Shown one piece after another: positions 26,333 through 38,741 of a stretch of DNA of 64,000 nt. The stretch lies in the NCBI GenBank assembly GCA_936450465.1, contig OW388293.1:53967201-54031200 (forward strand). The letters are read 5' to 3'. The translations under genes and the position numbers were made by a program. Within the stretch, counting starts at the first letter, position 1. Each line of letters starts with the position of its first letter. The DNA is from Gibbula magus. Taxonomy: Eukaryota; Mollusca; Gastropoda; Trochida; Trochidae. The notes beneath the pieces are model-generated. The model was given only the letters and a program-made list of their open reading frames with translations. It ran no database searches and was not told the DNA's origin.

Positions 26333-27039
26333 AAGAAGCTAGCGGGAATTCGAAATGACCATTCGATAGATCACATTGTAATATACATCTCAGCCAAGTT
26401 TGGTTCTGAAATATGCATTTTGAAGAAAGTTATCACGCTTGCTGTCAAGTAGTGTGGTTCTCGCACTTAGTAAAATGTCCATGTTTTTTTACCAATTTGG
26501 TCACGCGAACCTCTTTAACGGCGAATCTGGAGTCCAACTTAAGGAAGGTAGCGAGAATTCGAAATGACCATTCGATAGATCACATTGTAATATACATCTC
26601 AGCCAAGTTTGGTTCTGAAATATGCATTTTGAAGAAAGTTATCACGCTTGCTGTCAAGTAGTGTGTTTCTCGCACTTACAATAATTTCCATGTTTTGTGG
26701 CCAATTTGGTCACGCGAACCTCTTTAACGGCGAATCTGGGGTCCAACTTAAGGAAGGTAGCGGGAATTCGAAATGAACATTCGATAGATCACATTGGAAT
26801 ATACATCTCAGCCAAGTTTGGTTCTGAAATATGCATTTTGAAGAAAGTTATCACGCTTGCTGTCAAGTACTGTGTTTCTCGCACTTAGTAAAATGTCCAT
26901 GTTTTTTGGCCAATTTGGTCACGCGAACCTCTTTAACGGCGAATCTGGAGTCCAACTTAAGGAAGGTAGCGAGAATACGAAATGACCATTCGATAGATCA
27001 CATTGTAATATACATCTCAGCCAAGTTTGGTTCTGAAAT

Positions 27040-27247
27040 ATGCATTTTGAAGAAAGTTATCACGCTTGCTGTCAAGTACTGTGTTTCTCGCACTTAGTAA
27101 AATGTCCATTTTTTTGGCCAATTTGGTCACGCGAACCTCTTTAACGGCGAATCTGGAGTCCAACTTAAGGAAGGTAGCGAGAATACGAAATGACCATTCG
27201 ATAGATCACATTGTAATATACATCTCAGCCAAGTTTGGTTCTGAAAT
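27040..27247 (+). repeat. 208-bp unit, T8 tract shortened to T7 at 27108
   Basis: Most units read CCATG followed by T6. The related units at 31428, 34354, 35817, 37071, 60272, 61526 and 62780 have T in place of that G, giving a T8 run. Here the run is T7, which is the expected product of slippage in the enlarged homopolymer. Confidence 0.93.
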
Positions 27248-27456
27248 ATGCATTTTGAAGAAAGTTATCACGCTTGCTGTCAAGTAGTGTGTTTCTCGCA
27301 CTTACAATAATTTCCATGTTTTTTGGCCAATTTGGTCACGCGAACCTCTTTAACGGCGAATCTGGAGTCCAACTTAAGGAAGGTAGCGAGAATTCGAAAC
27401 TACCATTCGATAGATCACATTGTAATATACATCTCAGCCAAGTTTGGTTCTGAAAT

Positions 27457-30400
27457 ATGCATTTTGAAGAAAGTTATCACGCTTGCTGTCAAGTACTGTG
27501 TTTCTCGCACTTAGTAAAATGTCCATGTTTTTTGGCCAATTTAGTCACGCGAACCTCTTTAACGGCGAATCTGGAGTCCAACTTAAGGAAGGTAGCGAGA
27601 ATTCGAAATGACCATTCGATAGATCACATTGTAATATACATCTCAGCCAAGTTTGGTTCTGAAATATGCATTTTGAAGAAAGTTATCACGCTTGCTGTCA
27701 AGTAGTGTGTTTCTCGCACTTAGAATAATTTCCATGTTTTTTGGCCAATTTGGTCACGCGAACCTCTTTAACGGCGAATCTGGAGTCCAACTTAAGGAAG
27801 GTAGCGGGAATTCGAAATGAACATTCGATAGATCACATTGGAATATACATCTCAGCCAAGTTTGGTTCTGAAATATGCATTTTGAAGAAAGTTATCACGC
27901 TTGCTGTCAAGTACTGTGTTTCTCGCACTTAGTAAAATGTCCATGTTTTTTGGCCAATTTCGTCACGCGAACCTCTTTAACGGCGAATCTGGAGTCCAAC
28001 TTAAGGAAGGTAGCGGGAATTCGAAATAACCATTCGATAGATCACATTGTAATATACATCTCAGCCAAGTTTGGTTCTGAAATATGCATTTTGAAGAAAG
28101 TTATCACGCTTGCTGTCAAGTACTGTGTTTCTCGCACTTACAATAATTTCCATGTTTTTTGGCCAATTTGGTCACGCGAACCTCTTTAACGGCGAATCTG
28201 GAGTCCAACTTAAGGAAGGTAGCGAGAATTCGAAATGACCATTCGATAGATCACATTGTAATATACATCTCAGCCAAGTTTGGTTCTGAAATATGCATTT
28301 TGAAGAAAGTTATCACGCTTGCTGTCAAGTAGTGTGTTTCTCGCACTTACAATAATTTCCATGTTTTGTGGCCAATTTGGTCACGCGAACCTCTTTAACG
28401 GCGAATCTGGAGTCCAACTTAAGGAAGGTAGTGGGAATTCGAAATGAACATTCGATAGATCACATTGTAATATACATCTCAGCCAAGTTTGGTTCTGAAA
28501 TATGCATTTTGAAGAAAGTTATCACGCTTGCTGTCAAGTACTGTGTTTCTCGCACTTAGTAAAATGTCCATGTTTTTTGGCCAATTTGGTCACGCGAACC
28601 TCTTTAACGGCGAATCTGGAGTCCAACTTAAGGAAGGTAGCGAGAATTCGAAATGACCATTCGATAGATCACATTGTAATATACATCTCAGCCAAGTTTG
28701 GTTCTGAAATATGCATTTTGAAGAAAGTTATCACGCTTGCTGTCAAGTAGTGTGTTTCTCGCACTTAGAATAATTTCCATGTTTTTTGGCCAATTTGGTC
28801 ACGCGAACCTCTTTAACGGCGAATCTGGAGTCCAACTTAAGGAAGGTAGCGGGAATTCGAAATGAACATTCGATAGATCACATTGGAATATACATCTCAG
28901 CCAAGTTTCGTTCTGAAATATGCATTTTGAAGAAAGTTATCACGCTTGCTGTCAAGTACTGTGTTTCTCGCACTTAGTAAAATGTCCATGTTTTTTGGCC
29001 AATTTGGTCACGCGAACCTCTTTAACGGCGAATCTGGAGTCCAACTTAAGGAAGGTAGCGAGAATTCGAAATGACCATTCGATAGATCACATTGTAATAT
29101 ACATCTCAGCCAAGTTTGGTTCTGAAATATGCATTTTGAAGAAAGTTATCACGCTTGCTGTCAAGTAGTGTGTTTCTCGCACTTACAATAATTTCCATGT
29201 TTTTTGGCCAATTTGGTCACGCGAACCTCTTTAACGGCGAATCTGGAGTCCAACTTAAGGAAGGTAGCGGGAATTCGAAATGAACATTCGATAGATCACA
29301 TTGGAATATACATCTCAGCCAAGTTTGGTTCTGAAATATGCATTTTGAAGAAAGTTATCACGCTTGCTGTCAAGTACTGTGTTTCTCGCACTTAGTAAAA
29401 TGTCCATGTTTTTTGGCCAATTTGGTCACGCGAACCTCTTTAACGGCGAATCTGGAGTCCAACTTAAGGAAGGTAGCGAGAATACGAAATGACCATTCGA
29501 TAGATCACATTGTAATATACATCTCAGCCAAGTTTGGTTCTGAAATATGCATTTTGAAGAAAGTTATCACGCTTGCTGTCAAGTAGTGTGTTTCTCGCAC
29601 TTAGAATAATTTCCATGTTTTTTGGCCAATTTGGTCACGCGAACCTCTTTAACGGCGAATCTGGAGTCCAACTTAAGGAAGGTAGCGGGAATTCGAAATG
29701 AACATTCGATAGATCACATTGGAATATACATCTCAGCCAAGTTTCGTTCTGAAATATGCATTTTGAAGAAAGTTATCACGCTTGCTGTCAAGTACTGTGT
29801 TTCTCGCACTTAGTAAAATGTCCATGTTTTTTGGCCAATTTGGTCACGCGAACCTCTTTAACGGCGAATCTGGAGTCCAACTTAAGGAAGGTAGCGAGAA
29901 TTCGAAATGACCATTCGATAGATCACATTGTAATATACATCTCAGCCAAGTTTGGTTCTGAAATATGCATTTTGAAGAAAGTTATCACGCTTGCTGTCAA
30001 GTAGTGTGTTTCTCGCACTTACAATAATTTCCATGTTTTTTGGCCAATTTGGTCACGCGAACCTCTTTAACGGCGAATCTGGAGTCCAACTTAAGGAAGG
30101 TAGCGGGAATTCGAAATGAACATTCGATAGATCACATTGGAATATACATCTCAGCCAAGTTTGGTTCTGAAATATGCATTTTGAAGAAAGTTATCACGCT
30201 TGCTGTCAAGTACTGTGTTTCTCGCACTTAGTAAAATGTCCATGTTTTTTGGCCAATTTGGTCACGCGAACCTCTTTAACGGCGAATCTGGAGTCCAACT
30301 TAAGGAAGGTAGCGAGAATACGAAATGACCATTCGATAGATCACATTGTAATATACATCTCAGCCAAGTTTGGTTCTGAAATATGCATTTTGAAGAAAGT

Positions 30401-31845
30401 TATCACGCTTGCTGTCAAGTAGTGTGTTTCTCGCACTTAGAATAATTTCCATGTTTTTTGGCCAATTTGGTCACGCGAACCTCTTTAACGGCGAATCTGG
30501 AGTCCAACTTAAGAAAGGAAGCGGGAATTCGAAATGACCATTCGATAGATCACATTGGAATTTACTTCTCAGCCAAGTTTGGTTCTGAAATATGCATTTT
30601 GAAGAAAGTTATCACGCTTGCTGTCAAGTAGTGTGGTTCTCGCACGTACAATAATTTCCATGTTTTTTGGCCAATTTGGTCATGCGAACCTCTTTAACGG
30701 CGAATCTGGAGTCCAACTTAAAGAAGCTAGCGGGAATTCGAAATGACCATTCGATAGATCACATTGTAATATACATCTCAGCCAAGTTTGGTTCTGAAAT
30801 ATGCATTTTGAAGAAAGTTATCACGCTTGCTGTCAAGTAGTGTGGTTCTCGCACTTAGTAAAATGTCCATGTTTTTTTACCAATTTGGTCACGCGAACCT
30901 CTTTAACGGCGAATCTGGAGTCCAACTTAAGGAAGGTAGCGAGAATTCGAAATGACCATTCGATAGATCACATTGTAATATACATCTCAGCCAAGTTTGG
31001 TTCTGAAATATGCATTTTGAAGAAAGTTATCACGCTTGCTGTCAAGTAGTGTGTTTCTCGCACTTACAATAATTTCCATGTTTTGTGGCCAATTTGGTCA
31101 CGCGAACCTCTTTAACGGCGAATCTGGGGTCCAACTTAAGGAAGGTAGCGGGAATTCGAAATGAACATTCGATAGATCACATTGGAATATACATCTCAGC
31201 CAAGTTTGGTTCTGAAATATGCATTTTGAAGAAAGTTATCACGCTTGCTGTCAAGTACTGTGTTTCTCGCACTTAGTAAAATGTCCATGTTTTTTGGCCA
31301 ATTTGGTCACGCGAACCTCTTTAACGGCGAATCTGGAGTCCAACTTAAGGAAGGTAGCGAGAATACGAAATGACCATTCGATAGATCACATTGTAATATA
31401 CATCTCAGCCAAGTTTGGTTCTGAAATATGCATTTTGAAGAAAGTTATCACGCTTGCTGTCAAGTACTGTGTTTCTCGCACTTAGTAAAATGTCCATTTT
31501 TTTTGGCCAATTTGGTCACGCGAACCTCTTTAACGGCGAATCTGGAGTCCAACTTAAGGAAGGTAGCGAGAATACGAAATGACCATTCGATAGATCACAT
31601 TGTAATATACATCTCAGCCAAGTTTGGTTCTGAAATATGCATTTTGAAGAAAGTTATCACGCTTGCTGTCAAGTAGTGTGTTTCTCGCACTTACAATAAT
31701 TTCCATGTTTTTTGGCCAATTTGGTCACGCGAACCTCTTTAACGGCGAATCTGGAGTCCAAATTAAGGAAGGTAGCGAGAATTCGAAACTACCATTCGAT
31801 AGATCACATTGTAATATACATCTCAGCCAAGTTTGGTTCTGAAAT
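27457..31845 (+). repeat. Same HOR, copy B expanded to 21 units
   Basis: It pairs with copy A at offset 3343 up to about 29546 and at offset 4388-4389 from about 30801. The five extra units are a tandem 4-unit duplication (28711-29546 repeated at 29547-30382, offset 836, both with the rare AGTTTCGTTC) plus one unit that corresponds to the chimeric unit of copy A. It ends with a GAAACTACC unit like copy A. Confidence 0.88.
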
Positions 31846-33726
31846 ATGCATTTTGAAGAAAGTTATCACGCTTGCTGTCAAGTAGTGTGTTTCTCGCACT
31901 TACAATAATGTCCATGTTTTGTGGCCAATTTGGTCACGCGAACCTCTTTAACGGCGAATCTGGAGTCCAACTTAAGGAAGGTAGCGGGAATTCGAAATGA
32001 ACATTCGATAGATCACATTGTAATATACATCTCAGCCAAGTTTGGTTCTGAAATATGCATTTTGAAGAAAGTTATCACGCTTGCTGTCAAGTACTGTGTT
32101 TCTCGCACTTAGTAAAATGTCCATGTTTTTTGGCCAATTTGGTCACGCGAACCTCTTTAACGGCGAATCTGGAGTCCAACTTAAGGAAGGTAGCGAGAAT
32201 TCGAAATGACCATTCGATAGATCACATTGTAATATACATCTCAGCCAAGTTTGGTTCTGAAATATGCATTTTGAAGAAAGTTATCACGCTTGCTGTCAAG
32301 TAGTGTGTTTCTCGCACTTAGAATAATTTCCATGTTTTTTGGCCAATTTGGTCACGCGAACCTCTTTAACGGCGAATCTGGAGTCCAACTTAAGGAAGGT
32401 AGCGGGAATTCGAAATGAACATTCGGTAGATCACATTGGAATATACATCTCAGCCAAGTTTGGTTCTGAAATATGCATTTTGAAGAAAGTTATCACGCTT
32501 GCTGTCAAGTACTGTGTTTCTCGCACTTAGTAAAATGTCCATGTTTTTTGGCCAATTTGGTCACGCGAACCTCTTTAACGGCGAATCTGGAGTCCAACTT
32601 AAGGAAGGTAGCGAGAATACGAAATGACCATTCGATAGATCACATTGTAATATACATCTCAGCCAAGTTTGGTTCTGAAATATGCATTTTGAAGAAAGTT
32701 ATCACGCTTGCTGTCAAGTAGTGTGTTTCTCGCACTTACAATAATTTCCATGTTTTTTGGCCAATTTGGTCACGCGAACCTCTTTAACGGCGAATCTGGA
32801 GTCCAAATTAAGGAAGGTAGCGAGAATTCGAAACTACCATTCGATAGATCACATTGTAATATACATCTCAGCCAAGTTTGGTTCTGAAATATGCATTTTG
32901 AAGAAAGTTATCACGCTTGCTGTCAAGTAGTGTGTTTCTCGCACTTACAATAATGTCCATGTTTTGTGGCCAATTTGGTCACGCGAACCTCTTTAACGGC
33001 GAATCTGGAGTCCAACTTAAGGAAGGTAGCGGGAATTCGAAATGAACATTCGATAGATCACATTGTAATATACATCTCAGCCAAGTTTGGTTCTGAAATA
33101 TGCATTTTGAAGAAAGTTATCACGCTTGCTGTCAAGTACTGTGTTTCTCGCACTTAGTAAAATGTCCATGTTTTTTGGCCAATTTGGTCACGCGAACCTC
33201 TTTAACGGCGAATCTGGAGTCCAACTTAAGGAAGGTAGCGAGAATTCGAAATGACCATTCGATAGATCACATTGTAATATACATCTCAGCCAAGTTTGGT
33301 TCTGAAATATGCATTTTGAAGAAAGTTATCACGCTTGCTGTCAAGTAGTGTGTTTCTCGCACTTAGAATAATTTCCATGTTTTTTGGCCAATTTGGTCAC
33401 GCGAACCTCTTTAACGGCGAATCTGGAGTCCAACTTAAGGAAGGTAGCGGGAATTCGAAATGAACATTCGGTAGATCACATTGGAATATACATCTCAGCC
33501 AAGTTTGGTTCTGAAATATGCATTTTGAAGAAAGTTATCACGCTTGCTGTCAAGTACTGTGTTTCTCGCACTTAGTAAAATGTCCATGTTTTTTGGCCAA
33601 TTTGGTCACGCGAACCTCTTTAACGGCGAATCTGGAGTCCAACTTAAGGAAGGTAGCGAGAATACGAAATGACCATTCGATAGATCACATTGTAATATAC
33701 ATCTCAGCCAAGTTTGGTTCTGAAAT
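31637..33726 (+). repeat. 5-unit HOR, two copies of 1045 bp
   Basis: The copies are 31637-32681 and 32682-33726. Private marks shared at exactly 1045 bp are GTCCAAATTAAGG (31756 and 32801), ACAATAATGTCC (31902 and 32947) and AACATTCGGTAG (about 32418 and 33463). The first unit overlaps the end of the preceding HOR copy. Confidence 0.9.
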
Positions 33727-35607
33727 ATGCATTTTGAAGAAAGTTATCACGCTTGCTGTCAAGTAGTGTGTTTCTCGCACTTAGAATAATTTCCATGTTT
33801 TTTGGCCAATTTGGTCACGCGAACCTCTTTAACGGCGAATCTGGAGTCCAACTTAAGAAAGGAAGCGGGAATTCGAAATGACCATTCGATAGATCACATT
33901 GGAATTTACTTCTCAGCCAAGTTTGGTTCTGAAATATGCATTTTGAAGAAAGTTATCACGCTTGCTGTCAAGTAGTGTGGTTCTCGCACTTAGAATAATT
34001 TCCATGTTTTATGGCCAAATTGGTCATGCGAACCTCTTTAACGGCGAATCTGGAGTCCAACTTAAAGAAGCTAGCGGGAATTCGAAATGACCATTCGATA
34101 GATCACATTGTAATATACATCTCAGCCAAGTTTGGTTCTGAAATATGCATTTTGAAGAAAGTTATCACGCTTGCTGTCAAGTAGTGTGGTTCTCGCACTT
34201 AGTAAAATGTCCATGTTTTTTTACCAATTTGGTCACGCGAACCTCTTTAACGGCGAATCTGGAGTCCAACTTAAGGAAGGTTGCGGGAATTCGAATCGAC
34301 CATTCGATAAATCACATTGTAATATACATCTCAGCCAAGTTTGGTTCTGAAATATGCATTTTGAAGAAAGTTATCACGCTTGCTGTCAAGTACTGTGTTT
34401 CTCGCACTTAGTAAAATGTCCATTTTTTTTGGCCAATTTGGTCACGCGAACCTCTTTAACGGCGAATCTGGAGTCCAACTTAAGGAAGGTAGCGAGAATA
34501 CGAAATGACCATTCGATAGATCACATTGTAATATACATCTCAGCCAAGTTTGGTTCTGAAATATGCATTTTGAAGAAAGTTATCACGCTTGCTGTCAAGT
34601 AGTGTGTTTCTCGCACTTACAATAATTTCCATGTTTTGTGGCCAATTTGGTCACGCGAACCTCTTTAACGGCGAATCTGGAGTCCAACTTAAGGAAGGTA
34701 GCGGGAATTCGAAATGAACATTCGATAGATCACATTGTAATATACATCTCAGCCAAGTTTGGTTCTGAAATATGCATTTTGAAGAAAGTTATCACGCTTG
34801 CTGTCAAGTACTGTGTTTCTCGCACTTAGTAAAATGTCCATGTTTTTTGGCCAATTTGGTCACGCGAACCTCTTTAACGGCGAATCTGGAGTCCAACTTA
34901 AGGAAGGTAGCGAGAATTCGAAATGACCATTCGATAGATCACATTGTAATATACATCTCAGCCAAGTTTGGTTCTGAAATATGCATTTTGAAGAAAGTTA
35001 TCACGCTTGCTGTCAAGTAGTGTGTTTCTCGCACTTAGAATAATTTCCATGTTTTGTGGCCAATTTGGTCACGCGAACCTCTTTAACGGCGAATCTGGAG
35101 TCCAACTTAAGGAAGGTAGCGGGAATTGGAAATGACCATTCGATAGATCACATTGGAATTTACTTCTCAGCCAAGTTTGGTTCTGAAATATGCATTTTGA
35201 AGAAAGTTATCACGCTTGCTGTCAAGTAGTGTCGTTCTCGCACTTAGAATAATTTCCATGTTTTTTGGCCAATTTGGTCATGCGAACCTCTTTAACGGCG
35301 AATCTGGAGTCCAACTTAAGGAAGGTAGCGGGAATTCGAATCGACCATTCGGTAGATCACATTGTAATATACATCTCAGCCAAGTTTGGTTCTGAAATAT
35401 GCATTTTGAAGAAAGTTATCACGCTTGCTGTCAAGTACTGTGTTTCTCGCACTTAGTAAAATGTCCATGTTTTTTGGCCAATTTGGTCACGCGAACCTCT
35501 TTAACGGCGAATCTGGAGTCCAACTTAAGGAAGGTAGCGAGAATTCGAAATGACCATTCGATAGATCACATTGTAATATACATCTCAGCCAAGTTTGGTT
35601 CTGAAAT
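33727..35607 (+). repeat. Transition zone of mixed units
   Basis: About nine units. The first two (AAGAAAGGAAGC, then GTTTTATGGCCAAATTGGTCATG near 34004) recur near 38325-38741, about 22 units later, inside a longer matching stretch that starts near 33518. The third has the TTTACCAATTTGG T-tract type and a unique GATAAATCACATT near 34313. No regular HOR period is resolved. Confidence 0.78.
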
Positions 35608-38115
35608 ATGCATTTTGAAGAAAGTTATCACGCTTGCTGTCAAGTACTGTGTTTCTCGCACTTAGTAAAATGTCCATGTTTTTTGGCCAATTTGGTCACG
35701 CGAACCTCTTTAACGGCGAATCTGGAGTCCAACTTAAGGAAGGTAGCGAGAATACGAAATGACCATTCGATAGATCACATTGTAATATACATCTCAGCCA
35801 AGTTTGGTTCTGAAATATGCATTTTGAAGAAAGTTATCACGCTTGCTGTCAAGTACTGTGTTTCTCGCACTTAGTAAAATGTCCATTTTTTTTGGCCAAT
35901 TTGGTCACGCGAACCTCTTTAACGGCGAATCTGGAGTCCAACTTAAGGAAGGTAGCGAGAATACGAAATGACCATTCGATAGATCACATTGTAATATACA
36001 TCTCAGCCAAGTTTGGTTCTGAAATATGCATTTTGAAGAAAGTTATCACGCTTGCTGTCAAGTAGTGTGTTTCTCGCACTTACAATAATTTCCATGTTTT
36101 TTGGCCAATTTGGTCACGCGAACCTCTTTAACGGCGAATCTGGAGTCCAACTTAAGGAAGGTAGCGAGAATTCGAAACTACCATTCGATAGATCACATTG
36201 TAATATACATCTCAGCCAAGTTTGGTTCTGAAATATGCATTTTGAAGAAAGTTATCACGCTTGCTGTCAAGTAGTGTGTTTCTCGCACTTACAATAATTT
36301 CCATGTTTTGTGGCCAATTTGGTCACGCGAACCTCTTTAACGGCGAATCTGGAGTCCAACTTAAGGAAGGTAGCGGGAATTCGAAATGAACATTCGATAG
36401 ATCACATTGTAATATACATCTCAGCCAAGTTTGGTTCTGAAATATGCATTTTGAAGAAAGTTATCACGCTTGCTGTCAAGTACTGTGTTTCTCGCACTTA
36501 GTAAAATGTCCATGTTTTTTGGCCAATTTGGTCACGCGAACCTCTTTAACGGCGAATCTGGAGTCCAACTTAAGGAAGGTAGCGAGAATTCGAAATGACC
36601 ATTCGATAGATCACATTGTAATATACATCTCAGCCAAGTTTGGTTCTGAAATATGCATTTTGAAGAAAGTTATCACGCTTGCTGTCAAGTAGTGTGTTTC
36701 TCGCACTTACAATAATTTCCATGTTTTGTGGCCAATTTGGTCGCGCGAACCTCTTTAACGGCGAATCTGGAGTCCAACTTAAGGAAGGTAGCGGGAATTC
36801 GAAATGAACATTCGATAGATCACATTGGAATATACATCTCAGCCAAGTTTGGTTCTGAAATATGCATTTTGAAGAAAGTTATCACGCTTGCTGTCAAGTA
36901 CTGTGTTTCTCGCACTTAGTAAAATGTCCATGTTTTTTGGCCAATTTGGTCACGCGAACCTCTTTAACGGCGAATCTGGAGTCCAACTTAAGGAAGGTAG
37001 CGAGAATACGAAATGACCATTCGATAGATCACATTGTAATATACATCTCAGCCAAGTTTGGTTCTGAAATATGCATTTTGAAGAAAGTTATCACGCTTGC
37101 TGTCAAGTACTGTGTTTCTCGCACTTAGTAAAATGTCCATTTTTTTTGGCCAATTTGGTCACGCGAACCTCTTTAACGGCGAATCTGGAGTCCAACTTAA
37201 GGAAGGTAGCGAGAATACGAAATGACCATTCGATAGATCACATTGTAATATACATCTCAGCCAAGTTTGGTTCTGAAATATGCATTTTGAAGAAAGTTAT
37301 CACGCTTGCTGTCAAGTAGTGTGTTTCTCGCACTTACAATAATTTCCATGTTTTTTGGCCAATTTGGTCACGCGAACCTCTTTAACGGCGAATCTGGAGT
37401 CCAACTTAAGGAAGGTAGCGAGAATTCGAAACTACCATTCGATAGATCACATTGTAATATACATCTCAGCCAAGTTTGGTTCTGAAATATGCATTTTGAA
37501 GAAAGTTATCACGCTTGCTGTCAAGTAGTGTGTTTCTCGCACTTACAATAATTTCCATGTTTTGTGACCAATTTGGTCACGCGAACCTCTTTAACGGCGA
37601 ATCTGGAGTCCAACTTAAGGAAGGTAGCGGGAATTCGAAATGAACATTCGATAGATCACATTGTAATATACATCTCAGCCAAGTTTGGTTCTGAAATATG
37701 CATTTTGAAGAAAGTTATCACGCTTGCTGTCAAGTACTGTGTTTCTCGCACTTAGTAAAATGTCCATGTTTTTTGGCCAATTTGGTCACGCGAACCTCTT
37801 TAACGGCGAATCTGGAGTCCAACTTAAGGAAGGTAGCGAGAATTCGAAATGACCATTCGATAGATCACATTGTAATATACATCTCAGCCAAGTTTGGTTC
37901 TGAAATATGCATTTTGAAGAAAGTTATCACGCTTGCTGTCAAGTAGTGTGTTTCTCGCACTTAGAATAATTTCCATGTTTTTTGGCCAATTTGGTCACGC
38001 GAACCTCTTTAACGGCGAATCTGGAGTCCAACTTAAGGAAGGTAGCGGGAATTCGAAATGAACATTCGATAGATCACATTGGAATATACATCTCAGCCAA
38101 GTTTGGTTCTGAAAT
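35608..38115 (+). repeat. 6-unit HOR, two copies of 1254 bp
   Basis: The copies are 35608-36861 and 36862-38115. The unit order is TAC with GAGAATACG; TAC with the T8 tract; TAG with GAAACTACC; TAG with GTTTTGTGG and AATGAACATT; TAC with GAGAATTCG; TAG with TTGGAATATAC. A third copy starts at 38116, marked by GAATGTGGAG at 38226, and soon diverges. The same HOR reappears at 60063-64000. Confidence 0.9.
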
Positions 38116-38533
38116 ATGCATTTTGAAGAAAGTTATCACGCTTGCTGTCAAGTACTGTGTTTCTCGCACTTAGTAAAATGTCCATGTTTTTTGGCCAATT
38201 TGGTCACGCGAACCTCTTTAACGGCGAATGTGGAGTCCAACTTAAGGAAGGTAGCGAGAATACGAAATGACCATTCGATAGATCACATTGTAATATACAT
38301 CTCAGCCAAGTTTGGTTCTGAAATATGCATTCTGAAGAAAGTTATCACGCTTGCTGTCAAGTAGTGTGTTTCTCGCACTTAGAATAATTTCCATGTTTTT
38401 TGGCCAATTTGGTCACGCGAACCTCTTTAACGGCGAATCTGGAGTCCAACTTAAGAAAGGAAGCGAGAATTCGAAATGACCATTCGATAGATCACATTGG
38501 AATTTACTTCTCAGCCAAGTTTGGTTCTGAAAT

Positions 38534-38741
38534 ATGATTTTGAAGAAAGTTATCACGCTTGCTGTCAAGTAGTGTGGTTCTCGCACTTAGAATAATTTCC
38601 ATGTTTTATGGCCAAATTGGTCATGCGAACCTCTTTAACGGCGAATCTGGAGTCCTACTTAAAGAAGCTAGCGGGAATTCGAAATGACCATTCGATAGAT
38701 CACATTGTAATATACATCTCAGCCAAGTTTGGTTCTGAAAT
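38534..38741 (+). repeat. 208-bp unit, ATGCATTTTG reduced to ATGATTTTG
   Basis: One base of the NsiI site is lost at about 38536. This is the only deletion seen inside the conserved core, and it is not shared by the related unit at 33936. Confidence 0.95.

Larger units (their letters stand above)
24114..27456 (+). repeat. 16-unit HOR, copy A (3343 bp)
   Basis: It begins with the unit carrying AATTTAGTCAC (G to A at unit position 87, base 24200) and ends with the GAAACTACC unit. Copy B starts at 27457 with the same AATTTAGTCAC mark at 27543. The unit order agrees through about 26200, where copy B carries five extra units. It is one base short of 16 x 209 because of the T-tract deletion near 27108. 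Confidence 0.88.
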
